Counted from the stretch's first letter, positions 1-8,647 are shown. The stretch is DNA of 64,000 nt from Bacteriovoracia bacterium (GCA_030431635.1 JAUIIL010000004.1:353829-417828); one strand, 5' to 3'. Translations and numbers: made by a program. The notes: a model not told the origin generated them from the letters alone.

Positions 1-124
1 AAGAAACATTTTTTGGAGATAGCTCTTCTTTATAGAGTTCAGCAAAGATCACTCTATGTGTGTACTCCGGAAAGTTGGCATAGGTGTTCATTGCAATAAT
101 AAAAAGAAAGATAAACTTAGACAT
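1..124 (-). CDS. Secreted protein, partial (5' end only)
   Basis: An open frame starts at an ATG at 124 on the minus strand and runs off the left edge of the window with no stop. Its first 41 residues begin with Met-Ser-Lys, then a hydrophobic run and a polar segment starting at Asn-Phe-Pro-Glu after an Ala (about residue 16), which looks like a signal peptide with a cleavage site. It is the last visible member of the leftward operon of secreted proteins ending with the hydrolase-like gene at 183-1136, 58 bases upstream. The function cannot be judged from this fragment. The signal peptide is seen directly; the gene assignment is moderately sure. Confidence 0.5.
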   Translation of the reverse strand, partial: MSKFIFLFIIAMNTYANFPEYTHRVIFAELYKEELSPKNVS

Positions 125-182
125 AATTTGTTATATCCAATAATAATGCCAATGTATAATGGGTAACTACTTGATTTTACGA

Positions 183-1136
183 CTAAAAATCGTCAAAAAG
201 AAAAACTCTGTAAACTTCTCTGACATTGGTGCAGTACTCGAGGTTAATATGGGTTGCTCGCTCAGGTAGTTCTAGTAAGTTAGAAAAGTCTCCTTCGAAT
301 CTTTTTTGGGAAAAAAAGCATTCATCGGAGAGGTTAATATTTACATCCGCCTCATTAACACTATTGCCAAAAATTTTAATAAGAGGCAGGGTTTTTGAAT
401 CTGTTTTTTGGTAAAGATTATAGTAGCGTTCTACGTGATGATTTTTTTTAAAAAACTTGGAGTTTTTTCTAGTAAAGATGTTTTTCAAGGCTCCGAATCC
501 TAATAAACCTTTTCTTACAGGGTCAATAGTCATTGCGCTTTTGACATGAATATCGTCCTTCTCCATTTTCTTTATCATTCTTTGAACGGCATCTCCCCCC
601 CAACTATAACCAATTAGCTTGAACTCAATTGTAGGATTGTTTTTATGAATACTTTTCATGCACTGGTAAGCTTTTCCGAGATGGTGATAAGAGTAATAAA
701 GAATTTCTTTCGATGAAGGAATAGGCTCTTTAAGGGATAAAAAAAGAAGAGAGCGCAGTGGAGAAGGTGCCTTTTTTTTCTTTTCCATTCTATACTGTTT
801 CGAGTTATATACTTCTCTAAATATATCGTCTTTTTTTTCTCTTTTTTCTTTTTCAGTTACATTTTTATTATGATTAAAGAACTTGTTTAACTCAAAATTT
901 AAAGGATAGTAGGCCATAGCCCCATCGAAAGCAAAAATGATTTCTTTCTTGCTCTTTAATTCATTATTAGTAGGACACTTCATCTTGGCATTTTGATCAG
1001 AGTTCTCTTGAATAGTTTCAATAACTCTATCGAAATCCTGAGTCTCTAATTGCTTATTATAATAGTTTTCAAGATAACAACTCTCTTGTGCTTTAATACT
1101 AGGTATAAATAAAAGTAAGAACAGAGCGTACTTCAT
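183..1136 (-). CDS. Secreted alpha/beta-hydrolase-like protein, copy 1 (putative lipase/esterase)
   Basis: 317 residues with an N-terminal signal peptide (hydrophobic residues 3-16, cleavage probably after SIKA). It shows an intact nucleophile elbow GYSWGG at 176-181 (Ser178), a TIDP motif at 203-206 whose Asp205 is a candidate acid, and a THI motif with His296 as a candidate base, so a full Ser-Asp-His triad is possible. The order of these motifs is that of lipase/esterase folds. It is the third gene of a leftward operon of paralogues (1190-1996 and 1993-2763 lie upstream). The substrate is unknown; a lipid or ester in the envelope or in prey is a guess. No good ribosome binding site precedes the ATG. 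Confidence 0.6.
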   Translation of the reverse strand: MKYALFLLLFIPSIKAQESCYLENYYNKQLETQDFDRVIETIQENSDQNAKMKCPTNNELKSKKEIIFAFDGAMAYYPLNFELNKFFNHNKNVTEKEKREKKDDIFREVYNSKQYRMEKKKKAPSPLRSLLFLSLKEPIPSSKEILYYSYHHLGKAYQCMKSIHKNNPTIEFKLIGYSWGGDAVQRMIKKMEKDDIHVKSAMTIDPVRKGLLGFGALKNIFTRKNSKFFKKNHHVERYYNLYQKTDSKTLPLIKIFGNSVNEADVNINLSDECFFSQKRFEGDFSNLLELPERATHINLEYCTNVREVYRVFLFDDF

Positions 1137-1189
1137 TAGTATATTATCGGATTTTAGTGAAAAACTCTGTAATTGCGAGGGTAAATTTA

Positions 1190-1996
1190 CTATGGAATTA
1201 TCATATCTAAAAAGTCTGATAATATTTCATAAAGTCGAGGTGATTTCATAATAAATTTATGGGCCATTTTTAGAGCATTTTCATCGCCAGTTTCTTGTAG
1301 ATTTTCTTTTGAGAATAATTTGTTGCTAATTTTAGAGTTAAGTAGTTTGGAGCCTTTATAACCAAATAAAAAGCCTGATTTGTAATCGTTGACTTGGTAG
1401 AGAGAACTCCAGGTTCTCCATGAGTCTATATTTTTTATTTTCCATGTCTTTCCAGTAAGATTGGCGATTGCTTTAAAACCTGGTCTAAACGTATCAATTG
1501 TTAAAACATGTCCAATTTGAGTTTCTGGAGAAAGTGTTTTTAACACTCGAATGACCGAGCCAGCTCCCATGCTATAACCTATAAAATGAAACGTAGCAGA
1601 TGGGTTTAGTTTAACAATTTTTTTTATACATTTTCTTATTCTCCATCGCTGACTATAGGAATAATATCCAAAAGGTAATTTATCGTTAAAGGAAGTATTT
1701 ACTTTGTCGGAGTAAAGAGCTCTAATCAGATTTTTTCCATTTCTTCTCCGTGTTTCCTTTTGGAATTTCTTAAAAAGAGGGTAAAGCAAGTCAACATCAG
1801 AAGTTTGTGTTTTTTGCAAACACATATAGACAGGGCTATAGGCGTCAAATCCATCAATGAGAAAGAGATAATCATTTTTTTCTTGGGAGTACTCTGGGCA
1901 TTGTGTTTCCCAATTTTTTTGCTCTTCAACACATTGAAGTAAGTTAGCTCTTGAAGGCAAAACGTAAAAAAGAAATAAAAGGCAAAAAAATTTCAA
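1190..1996 (-). CDS. Secreted alpha/beta-hydrolase-like protein, copy 2
   Basis: 268 residues, signal peptide at about 1-17. It keeps the nucleophile elbow GYSMG at 140-144 (Ser142), the TID motif at 166-168 and a C-terminal His246 in AHKF, matching the motif order of the paralogue at 183-1136. Both share a YYSY segment before the elbow and an IDGFDAY / FDGAMAY-type strand near the N-terminus. The start is a TTG at 1996 that overlaps the TGA stop of the upstream gene (TTGA), so translation is probably coupled. Role inferred as a secreted esterase or lipase; substrate unknown. Confidence 0.6.
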   Translation of the reverse strand: MKFFCLLFLFYVLPSRANLLQCVEEQKNWETQCPEYSQEKNDYLFLIDGFDAYSPVYMCLQKTQTSDVDLLYPLFKKFQKETRRRNGKNLIRALYSDKVNTSFNDKLPFGYYSYSQRWRIRKCIKKIVKLNPSATFHFIGYSMGAGSVIRVLKTLSPETQIGHVLTIDTFRPGFKAIANLTGKTWKIKNIDSWRTWSSLYQVNDYKSGFLFGYKGSKLLNSKISNKLFSKENLQETGDENALKMAHKFIMKSPRLYEILSDFLDMIIP

Positions 1997-2763
1997 TTTC
2001 TTAACATCCTAAGGATCTGATTTTTTACTCTTGCTACCTTAAGGATATAGTAATGTCCAGACTTAGCATAAAGGTCATTAGGAAAACTCTCTCCTAACAT
2101 GTAGAACTCATCCTTTTCTCGGCCTTCGCTCATTACAATATCAACTCTTCCCTGGACGTGATGCTCTTTGATTCTCTCATCATGAATACTCTTCCCATGA
2201 ATTTCATTTTTGATATCAATATTTTGAAAGTAGGATTTCCAAGAGCTAAATTTTGTACTCTTATCAACTCTCTGCCCTTGAGGGTCAATTGTTAGTACAT
2301 GATTAAGTTCAAGGTTTTTAAGGACTTTTAATTTACTGCCATAAAGAATCACATCAACTTCAATCTCTCTTTGTTCATGAGAGGAGATGATATCAATACA
2401 TTCTTTGATTTCACTATTTTGTTTTTCTGAGAAATAGCCTAAAGAATCAGTTTCAATATGAAGAAAATCTGATGCTCTTAAAGAGTTCAAAAAAGAGACA
2501 AAGTTCTCTCTCACCCCTTCTTCTTTAAGTCCGGCCACAACATCTTCACAGTCATTTTCAAAGCGCAGACCGTAAGAGGCGCAAGTGAGTAGGTGAGTGG
2601 GGTCATGTTGAGGGTAGTTTTTTGTAAAAGCATAGAAGTGAAATGGAGTATAACTGTCTTGGGATTCAATGATGAGAGTTATTTTCCCATCGAAACTTCT
2701 CTCTGGACAAAGAGAAGCATAAGAAGAAAAAAGAAAAAGAGCTGTTAAAAATAAAGTTTTCAA
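1993..2763 (-). CDS. Secreted hydrolase-like paralogue with degenerate nucleophile elbow, copy 3
   Basis: 256 residues, signal peptide at about 1-16. It keeps the TIDP motif (158-161) and a C-terminal His237 in GHYY, and the same spacing as its two downstream paralogues, but the position of the GxSxG elbow reads ILYGSK (139-144), so the nucleophile setting looks lost. It may be a non-catalytic partner or have a different chemistry. The start is TTG at 2763, supported by GAGGG seven bases upstream. It is the first gene of the leftward operon; an extended -10 promoter lies about 30 bases upstream. Confidence 0.55.
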   Translation of the reverse strand: MKTLFLTALFLFSSYASLCPERSFDGKITLIIESQDSYTPFHFYAFTKNYPQHDPTHLLTCASYGLRFENDCEDVVAGLKEEGVRENFVSFLNSLRASDFLHIETDSLGYFSEKQNSEIKECIDIISSHEQREIEVDVILYGSKLKVLKNLELNHVLTIDPQGQRVDKSTKFSSWKSYFQNIDIKNEIHGKSIHDERIKEHHVQGRVDIVMSEGREKDEFYMLGESFPNDLYAKSGHYYILKVARVKNQILRMLRN

Positions 2764-2792
2764 TTCTAAACCCTCAATTTTAATATGGGGTC

Positions 2793-2801
2793 ATTCTAGC
2801 A
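2793..2801 (-). promoter_or_regulatory. Extended -10 promoter for the hydrolase operon
   Basis: Read on the minus strand the sequence is TGCTAGAAT, that is TG-n plus a five-of-six match to TATAAT. It sits about 30 bases before the TTG start of the gene ending at 2763 and after the end of 2906-3748, so it is well placed to start the four-gene operon. No convincing -35 is visible. Confidence 0.4.
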
Positions 2802-2905
2802 AAAAGTGTGAAAAAAAACTTAAAAATTGAAACAGTTACGGCCCTGTCAAAAAGATAGTCGGGAAGAATTTAAAGTCAGGGGCTTTAGAATTCAGGTATG
2901 GAAAT

Positions 2906-3748
2906 TTACCTCGAGCCTTTGCCTTTGAAAATATGCCAAACAGTCATGGCCAGAGCGTTAAAGTACTCTTTAGTGCTATAGTCTTGAGTTGCAGCTAGAT
3001 CCAATTTTAATTTCTTGAGGTTTTGTTCTGGAGAGTTAAATTTCCACTCAACAACGGTTGTAGAAATACTAGTTAAACCAGGTTTTTGGATCACCCGCCA
3101 AGAGAAGGCCGGAAATTTTTCTGTGAGCTCTTCAATTTCTTTAGTAACTCTAGGCCTAGGCCCAACAAAGCTCATCTCTCCTTTGACCACATTTATGAGT
3201 TGAGGTAGTTCATCTAATTTCCAGCGCCTAATGAATCTTCCAAAGGCCCCCGTGATACGGGGATCTTGCTCTTTTGTGCTCTCTTTTAAACCTCCTGCTA
3301 CTTGAGAATCTTCTACTTTCATTGAGCGAAATTTCCAAATCCTAAAAATTTGTCCATCTTTTCCAACCCTTGGCTGAAGAAAAAAAATAGGCCCTTTTGA
3401 TTCAAGCTTAACTCCCACTGCTGTAAAAACTAAAAGAGGAGCGTAGGCCGGAAGACCTAGAACGAGTAGGGAGAGATCGATGGCCCTTTGCCACTTTTGT
3501 TTTCTTCTTAATTTTTCAAGAGAGAAGAATTCTTCTTTGATTTTTTGTGCATTCACATCATCATAAGGTGTTTTTGATAAAAGAGAGTAAAGCTCTTCAC
3601 TGATCTCTCTATGATACATTTTCTCTTCGAAATTTTTAATATGATTTGTGAACTGCGGACACCAATTAAGTTTGGCCACCGAATGAGATGGTAGAGACAA
3701 ACAAATAAATAAAAAGAGAGTGATTCTAAAATTTTTCACAATAAGCAA
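2906..3748 (-). CDS. Bacterial sugar transferase (phosphoglycosyl transferase, WcaJ/PglC type)
   Basis: 280 residues. Residues about 85-230 hold the bacterial sugar transferase domain: a hydrophobic helix (88-112), KFRSM (139-143), DELPQL (179-184, catalytic Asp-Glu pair), and GEMSFVGPRPR (190-200). Known members move a sugar-phosphate from a UDP-sugar to undecaprenyl phosphate at the inner membrane, starting polysaccharide or glycan assembly. Unusually the N-terminus looks like a signal peptide (hydrophobic 9-22, SHSVA) followed by about 60 polar residues before the membrane helix. No other polysaccharide genes are adjacent. Start is TTG at 3748 (GGAG four bases upstream) or GTG at 3739. Confidence 0.85.
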   Translation of the reverse strand: MLIVKNFRITLFLFICLSLPSHSVAKLNWCPQFTNHIKNFEEKMYHREISEELYSLLSKTPYDDVNAQKIKEEFFSLEKLRRKQKWQRAIDLSLLVLGLPAYAPLLVFTAVGVKLESKGPIFFLQPRVGKDGQIFRIWKFRSMKVEDSQVAGGLKESTKEQDPRITGAFGRFIRRWKLDELPQLINVVKGEMSFVGPRPRVTKEIEELTEKFPAFSWRVIQKPGLTSISTTVVEWKFNSPEQNLKKLKLDLAATQDYSTKEYFNALAMTVWHIFKGKGSR

Positions 3749-3817
3749 TTATCTCCAACTTGATAACAAAATCCATCTCGGATTGAATTTATTTCTCACT
3801 GTCAAAAAAATGAACAG

Positions 3818-3837
3818 CCTTTAACAAAAAAGGTTAA
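3818..3837. repeat. 20-base palindromic repeat, copy 1
   Basis: The sequence cctttaacaaaaaaggttaa occurs here and again, base for base, at 40419-40438. It contains two nested inverted pairs (CCTTT/AAAGG and TTAAC/GTTAA). Both copies lie between divergently transcribed genes, here the sugar transferase and the PEP carboxylase. It could be an operator or part of a promoter; nothing flanking it is shared. Confidence 0.45.
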
Positions 3838-3987
3838 GCTCTTGATTTTCAGAACCAGTTCCAGAATCCAGGATCCTTGGCCCCCTGATGACTAGTAAAC
3901 AAAACAACCTTATTTGATAAAGAGTCTAAAATAAAAATTAACTTTTTAAGAGAAAAAGTCATATGATAAAGAGAAAGAGGAACGCCT

Positions 3988-6330
3988 ATGAATGATAAAG
4001 TTGGACATTTACCCCCTGAATTGAAATCTCTAGTAAGAGACTGTGTCTCTTTACTTGGAGAAGTCATTAAAGAAGAAGGGGGAAAAGAGTTATACCAAGA
4101 AGTTGAAACGATTAGGCAGCAGATGATTGAGTATAGAGGCTTTAGTGAAGAAAAGCGTCAAAAAACTCTTAAAGAAATTTTAAATAAACTCAAAAAGCAA
4201 AAGAAAAAAAAGAAGCATCAGATTGCACACTCTTTCTCTCTCATGATGGAGCTTATCAACTCTTGTGAGGCAGCTTACAGAACTTATAGGCTTAAAAAAT
4301 CACATCAAGTTCAATACAGCGCTCGTCAAGATAATATGATGGTTTATGTCCTGACAGCTCATCCCACTGAAGCGAGAACTCCTCAAAATATTGAGCTCTT
4401 CAGAAGAATACAAAGTGTGGCCATCAGAATTCTTGATAAGTCTGGTGAAGAAGAATATATGAAATCGATTATCAAGCATAATTTAAAAATTGCTTGGCTT
4501 CTTCCCATTACAAGACATGAAAAACCTGAGGTGGTTGATGAGGCCAACCATTTATTCTCTATTATCCTGCGTCCAGATATTTTTGATACGATATTGCGTG
4601 GAGATAGAGATTTAGGAAATATTCGTCTGAGAACTTGGGTTGGGGGAGATAAAGACGGGCATCCTGGAGTAGATGAAAAAGTAATGCTCCAATGTTTAAA
4701 TGCCTCTAGAAAACATTTTATCTCAATATTGGGTTATATCTGCCGAGAACTTAACACTGATATTTGCTATTTAAACCAAAAAAAATTAACAGAGCTCACG
4801 AATCTATTTGAAACGACTTTAAAAAAACTTAAAAAAATTAGCGCTGAAGACTCATCTCACTTAAGAGCACTTAAAAAAACGTTAGAAAAACTTGATACTC
4901 AATACCAAAAAGTCGTGGGACAACAAGCCCCTCGTATTGGAAAATTGCAGTCTATTTTTAAGCTATTCCCAGCTTTAGTTATCCCGATTGAATTAAGAGA
5001 GGACAGTGAAATTATTTTGCAAGGATTAAAAAGTAAAAAGCCTATCGCCATTGAAAGAATGCTCATAAAACTTAAAGAAATCTCTAAGCACTCCAATGCT
5101 AGAGATTATGCTCAAGGTTTTATTATCAGTATGTGCCACTCTTATGAAGATATTCAAAATGCTCAGAAAATGGTGAAGAGAGCTTTGGGAGGTATTGATT
5201 TACCTATTATTCCTTTGTTTGAAACAGCAGATGCCCTAGAGAGTTCACCTCAAATTGTGGCAGAAGTTCTTCAAGATAAAAATTATCTCAAACAAGTGAA
5301 AAGTAAGTGGAACAATCATCTCGAAGTGATGTTGGGTTACTCAGATTCTTCAAAGGGAATGGGGGTTCTTCCTAGTCGAGTGGCCATCGCCAAAACGATT
5401 CGCACTCTTGATTTTCAGATCTCAAATGAAGGTGTTATCCCCGTCTTTTTCCATGGCTCAGGTGGCTCCGTTGATAGAGGAGGCGGAAGTCTCAAAGAAC
5501 AAACGGCTTGGTGGCCACGCTCAGCCTTAAATATTTATAAGGCAACGATTCAAGGTGAAATGGTTGAGAGAAACTTCACTTCAGCAGAAGTCTCTATCTC
5601 GGGGATGAATAAAATTCTAGAAAACTTTCATGCGGCAAAAAGCAAAAGTGGTGTGATTCAAATTGATACAGTGATTGAAGATTTTTCAGAGATCGTTAAG
5701 TCTTTCTATATCCAAAAAATTAATGATGCTGACTTTTTTCACATGATTGAAGCAGCAACTCCTTATTCCTACCTTAGCGCTCTCAAGCTTGGTTCAAGAC
5801 CTAGCAAAAGGGCCAAGGCCAAAAAGCTTGATTTGAGTTCAATCAGGGCCATCCCCTGGATTCTTTGTTGGACTCAAACACGTATTTTATTCCCCACATG
5901 GTGGGGAGTTGGAAGTGCTTGGGAGCAGTTTAAAAAGGATAAGGCAAAAGTTCTGAGTCTTCAGGAGTCCTATCAAACAAGTAGTTTATTCTCTTCTTAT
6001 GTAAGAGTTCTTGGTTTTACTTTAAGTAAGGTTGAACTTGATATTTTTCAAATCTATCTTAGCGAGGGGCAATTAGAAAAAAGCGAAGAGGAGAAAATTT
6101 TTCAAGAATTTAAGGTGGAATTTAAGCAAGCCTGTGAGTTTGTTAAAACAATCACTCAGGAAAAAGATCTTCTATGGTACCGACCCTGGCTATATGATTC
6201 TATTCAACTTCGCGCCTCAATGATAAACCCACTGAATCTGCTACAAATTCTTGGGCAGCAAGAAAACGATATGGTGTTAGTGCGTAAAACTATCGCAGGG
6301 ATATCATCGGGGATGATGACGACAGGCTAG
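3988..6330 (+). CDS. ppc: Phosphoenolpyruvate carboxylase family protein, atypical
   Basis: 780 residues, about 100 shorter than typical bacterial enzymes, which make oxaloacetate from PEP and bicarbonate. Conserved sites seen: LTAHPTE (122-128, catalytic His125), PLFET metal ligand, GYSDS (450-454, metal-binding Asp453) and SIQLR near the C-terminus. Departures: the glycine-rich loop normally FHGRGGxxGRGG reads FHGSGGSVDRGG (488-499), replacing its first Arg with Ser and a Gly with Asp; SDSAKD reads SDSSKG; and the usual C-terminal RNTG, whose Asn helps bind inhibitory aspartate, reads MTTG. So the fold is clear but carboxylation efficiency and aspartate control may differ. Start ATG with AAGAGG upstream. 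Its last four bases overlap the convergent gene at 6327. Confidence 0.85.
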   Translation: MNDKVGHLPPELKSLVRDCVSLLGEVIKEEGGKELYQEVETIRQQMIEYRGFSEEKRQKTLKEILNKLKKQKKKKKHQIAHSFSLMMELINSCEAAYRTYRLKKSHQVQYSARQDNMMVYVLTAHPTEARTPQNIELFRRIQSVAIRILDKSGEEEYMKSIIKHNLKIAWLLPITRHEKPEVVDEANHLFSIILRPDIFDTILRGDRDLGNIRLRTWVGGDKDGHPGVDEKVMLQCLNASRKHFISILGYICRELNTDICYLNQKKLTELTNLFETTLKKLKKISAEDSSHLRALKKTLEKLDTQYQKVVGQQAPRIGKLQSIFKLFPALVIPIELREDSEIILQGLKSKKPIAIERMLIKLKEISKHSNARDYAQGFIISMCHSYEDIQNAQKMVKRALGGIDLPIIPLFETADALESSPQIVAEVLQDKNYLKQVKSKWNNHLEVMLGYSDSSKGMGVLPSRVAIAKTIRTLDFQISNEGVIPVFFHGSGGSVDRGGGSLKEQTAWWPRSALNIYKATIQGEMVERNFTSAEVSISGMNKILENFHAAKSKSGVIQIDTVIEDFSEIVKSFYIQKINDADFFHMIEAATPYSYLSALKLGSRPSKRAKAKKLDLSSIRAIPWILCWTQTRILFPTWWGVGSAWEQFKKDKAKVLSLQESYQTSSLFSSYVRVLGFTLSKVELDIFQIYLSEGQLEKSEEEKIFQEFKVEFKQACEFVKTITQEKDLLWYRPWLYDSIQLRASMINPLNLLQILGQQENDMVLVRKTIAGISSGMMTTG

Positions 6331-6578
6331 CCAAACATTTTAAAGCCATAATACACAAGGTAGAGGCCAAAAAAGATAAACGGAGCCCCCCAAAAATAAG
6401 CAGGGAGTTTTGTTTTATTAAAAGCAATATCAAAAGGATCGATGGTGACTTGCTCTTCTCGTGGAAGGGCCTTCTTTTTCAGATCCTTTTTATGGCTCCA
6501 ATACCCAATAAGAAGTCCTAAGATAACACTAACAACAGCAGAACCAAGAATCCATATAAGTCTATCGTGATCAGTCAT
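6327..6578 (-). CDS. Small membrane protein with two transmembrane segments
   Basis: 83 residues with hydrophobic helices at about 8-27 and 61-79, joined by a charged stretch rich in Lys. No family recognised. It sits just upstream of no obvious partner: the secreted gene at 6586-6963 precedes it by 7 bases on the same strand, so the two probably form one transcript. Its 3' end overlaps the end of the PEP carboxylase gene by four bases. Function unknown; probably inner membrane. Confidence 0.6.
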   Translation of the reverse strand: MTDHDRLIWILGSAVVSVILGLLIGYWSHKKDLKKKALPREEQVTIDPFDIAFNKTKLPAYFWGAPFIFFGLYLVYYGFKMFG

Positions 6579-6585
6579 AGTGGTA

Positions 6586-6963
6586 TTATTGGGTAACTTC
6601 TATTTGAAGTAAACCTCTTTTTTCGTTTTGAATAATGCTTAGTTTCCCTTTGCTTCTAACAGCTTGCAGTCGCTTAAGAAAATCCTCTCTCTGTCTGATA
6701 GGAGCATAGTATTCATCAAAAATAAGACTCATCGGCAAGGCCCCTTCAGAGCTAGCAGCTGTTTCAAGGAGATCAAGAAAGGCTTCATCACAATGTTTTT
6801 TCTCTTTGCTAAAACCTTCTTGCTTTTTTTTCACCTCTGCTGGTTTTTTCTTGTAAAAATGAGCTTCGATGCCAGCGGAATTAGAAGGCTTAAGCAGAAT
6901 AAAGCACTTTGCAGCAAAAAGTTCTGTGGCCATAAAAAGAAGAATGAGAGAAAGAATTTTCAT
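6586..6963 (-). CDS. Secreted protein of unknown function
   Basis: 125 residues with a clear signal peptide (hydrophobic residues 3-16, cleavage probably after ELFAA). The mature part is Lys/Glu-rich and has two Cys. No known domain recognised. It is divergent from asnS and followed seven bases later by a small membrane protein. Confidence 0.6.
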   Translation of the reverse strand: MKILSLILLFMATELFAAKCFILLKPSNSAGIEAHFYKKKPAEVKKKQEGFSKEKKHCDEAFLDLLETAASSEGALPMSLIFDEYYAPIRQREDFLKRLQAVRSKGKLSIIQNEKRGLLQIEVTQ

Positions 6964-7026
6964 AAGATAATTATAACGGCGAAAAGTCCTTCTCTGAGAA
7001 TGGGGAAAGAGTTGCTGGATTTCTAC

Positions 7027-7055
7027 TCGTCAAAAACACTGAACTTGGTTATATT
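7027..7055 (+). promoter_or_regulatory. Promoter of asnS
   Basis: A -35 like TCGTCA (7027-7032) and a -10 TATATT (7050-7055) are separated by 17 bases, with the asnS ATG 25 bases after the -10 and an AGGGG ribosome binding site between. No leader peptide or T-box-like structure is visible. Confidence 0.4.
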
Positions 7056-7079
7056 AAGGGCTTAAGCTAGGGGACAAGA

Positions 7080-8447
7080 ATGACTAGACGCTTCATTATT
7101 AAGGAAATTCATCAACAAAAACTCAAAGACCAAAAAGCTGTTATTAAGGGTTGGGTAAAATCAGTTAGAACGGCCAAATGGGGAGCCTTCATTGTTGTGA
7201 ACGATGGAAGTTGTCAAAGAGACATTCAATGTGTTGCAGATAAAGATATAGAGGGTTTTGAGGAAACAGTCGCTAAACTCTCTATCGGTTGCTCTATCGC
7301 TTTAACTGGAAATTTAGTCGAATCCCAAGGGCGTGTGAAGGCCATTGAGATGCAAGTTGAGTCTTGTGAGTTAATAGGTGGAGTGAGCGAGGACTACCCT
7401 CTGCAAAAGAAAGCGACCTCTCTTGAGTTTTTAAGGGAAGTGGCCCACTTACGATCGCGAACCAATACTTTTGGAGCCGTTTTTAGGGTCAGACATGCCT
7501 TGGCCTTCGCCACTCATAAGTTTTTTAACGATAGAGGCTTTTACTATTTAAATACACCAATCATCACTTCTTCAGATGCTGAAGGGGCCGGAGATATGTT
7601 CCGAGTCTCTACTCTTAAAAAGGGAGAAAGTGATTACTCTAAAGATTACTTTGGACAAGAAACTTTTCTTTGTGTTTCAGGACAACTTGAAGGAGAAACT
7701 TTTGCTCAAGGGATGGGGGCCATCTATACCTTTGGGCCAACTTTTCGTTCAGAGAACTCCAACACCGCTAGACACCTGGCCGAGTTTTGGATGATTGAAC
7801 CAGAGGTGGCCTTTTTTGATCTTGAAGATAACGCTCAATTAGCAAGTGACTACTTAAAGTATCTTATTTCTTACGCGATGGAGAACTGCTTGGAAGAGTT
7901 AGAATTTCTTCAACAGATGTATAAGAAAGATCTGATAGAAACTCTTAATCACGTAAAAGATTCTCCTTTTGAGAAAATTACCTATACTGAAGCTGTTGAA
8001 ATTCTCAATAACTCTGGGAAAAAGTTTGAGTACCAAGCAACCTGGGGAAGTGATCTGCAGACTGAACATGAGCGCTTTTTGGCCGAAGAGCATTTTAATA
8101 AACCAGTTATTGTGACTGATTATCCCAAAGACATTAAAGCGTTTTACATGAAACTAAATGAAGATGGAAAAACGGTAAGGGCCATGGATGTTTTAGTTCC
8201 AGGGGTCGGGGAAATCATTGGTGGATCTCAACGAGAAGATGATTATGAGAAGCTCTTGTCTCGAATGAAGGAGATGGATCTGAAAGAAGAAGACTACTGG
8301 TGGTACTTAGAACTCAGAAAGTTTGGTAGTGTTCCTCATTCTGGATTCGGCCTTGGTTTTGAGAGGGCCGTGATGTATATTACTGGAATGAGTAATATTA
8401 GAGACGTCATAGCCTACCCGCGTTATCCTAATAACGCGAAGTTTTAA
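7080..8447 (+). CDS. asnS: Asparagine-tRNA ligase
   Basis: 455 residues, the usual length for bacterial AsnRS, a class IIb cytoplasmic enzyme charging tRNA-Asn. The N-terminal OB-fold (about 10-100, with VIKGWVKSVR and FIVVNDGS) binds the anticodon. The catalytic domain shows motif 2 (FRSENSNTARHLAEFWMIEPE region, around residue 220) and motif 3 (GFGLGFERAVMY near the C-terminus). The absence of an AspRS-type GAD insertion and the length favour AsnRS over AspRS. It is transcribed alone, with hairpins 80-200 bases downstream. Confidence 0.95.
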   Translation: MTRRFIIKEIHQQKLKDQKAVIKGWVKSVRTAKWGAFIVVNDGSCQRDIQCVADKDIEGFEETVAKLSIGCSIALTGNLVESQGRVKAIEMQVESCELIGGVSEDYPLQKKATSLEFLREVAHLRSRTNTFGAVFRVRHALAFATHKFFNDRGFYYLNTPIITSSDAEGAGDMFRVSTLKKGESDYSKDYFGQETFLCVSGQLEGETFAQGMGAIYTFGPTFRSENSNTARHLAEFWMIEPEVAFFDLEDNAQLASDYLKYLISYAMENCLEELEFLQQMYKKDLIETLNHVKDSPFEKITYTEAVEILNNSGKKFEYQATWGSDLQTEHERFLAEEHFNKPVIVTDYPKDIKAFYMKLNEDGKTVRAMDVLVPGVGEIIGGSQREDDYEKLLSRMKEMDLKEEDYWWYLELRKFGSVPHSGFGLGFERAVMYITGMSNIRDVIAYPRYPNNAKF

Positions 8448-8530
8448 GTCATTAATTAATAAGGATTCTCTCTTCTTTCACCTGAATTAATTTCATCATT
8501 AAAATAAGAAGACTAAAATTTTCTTACAGT

Positions 8531-8550
8531 GAAGCAGTGCTTCTTTTCAT
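8531..8550 (+). terminator. Weak hairpin with T-rich tail after asnS
   Basis: GAAGC/GCTTC arms with a three-base loop are followed by ttttcattttttt, 84 bases after the asnS stop. This fits a weak rho-independent terminator. Confidence 0.35.
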
Positions 8551-8601
8551 TTTTTTCTCAAAAAGGCATTTTGTCTCTACTCTTTAGTTAGAGTATCTAT
8601 C

Positions 8602-8647
8602 AAGCTTCAAGATTTCATTAAAGTGGGGGGAATCTTGAAGCTTTTTT
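8602..8647 (+). terminator. Strong hairpin followed by T-run
   Basis: Perfect 13-base arms (aagcttcaagatt at 8602-8614 and its complement at 8631-8643) enclose a 16-base loop that ends in six G; six T follow. It is a strong rho-independent terminator shape. It lies 155 bases after asnS and 50 bases before the next gene, so it may end asnS mRNA or a separate short RNA. Confidence 0.6.
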
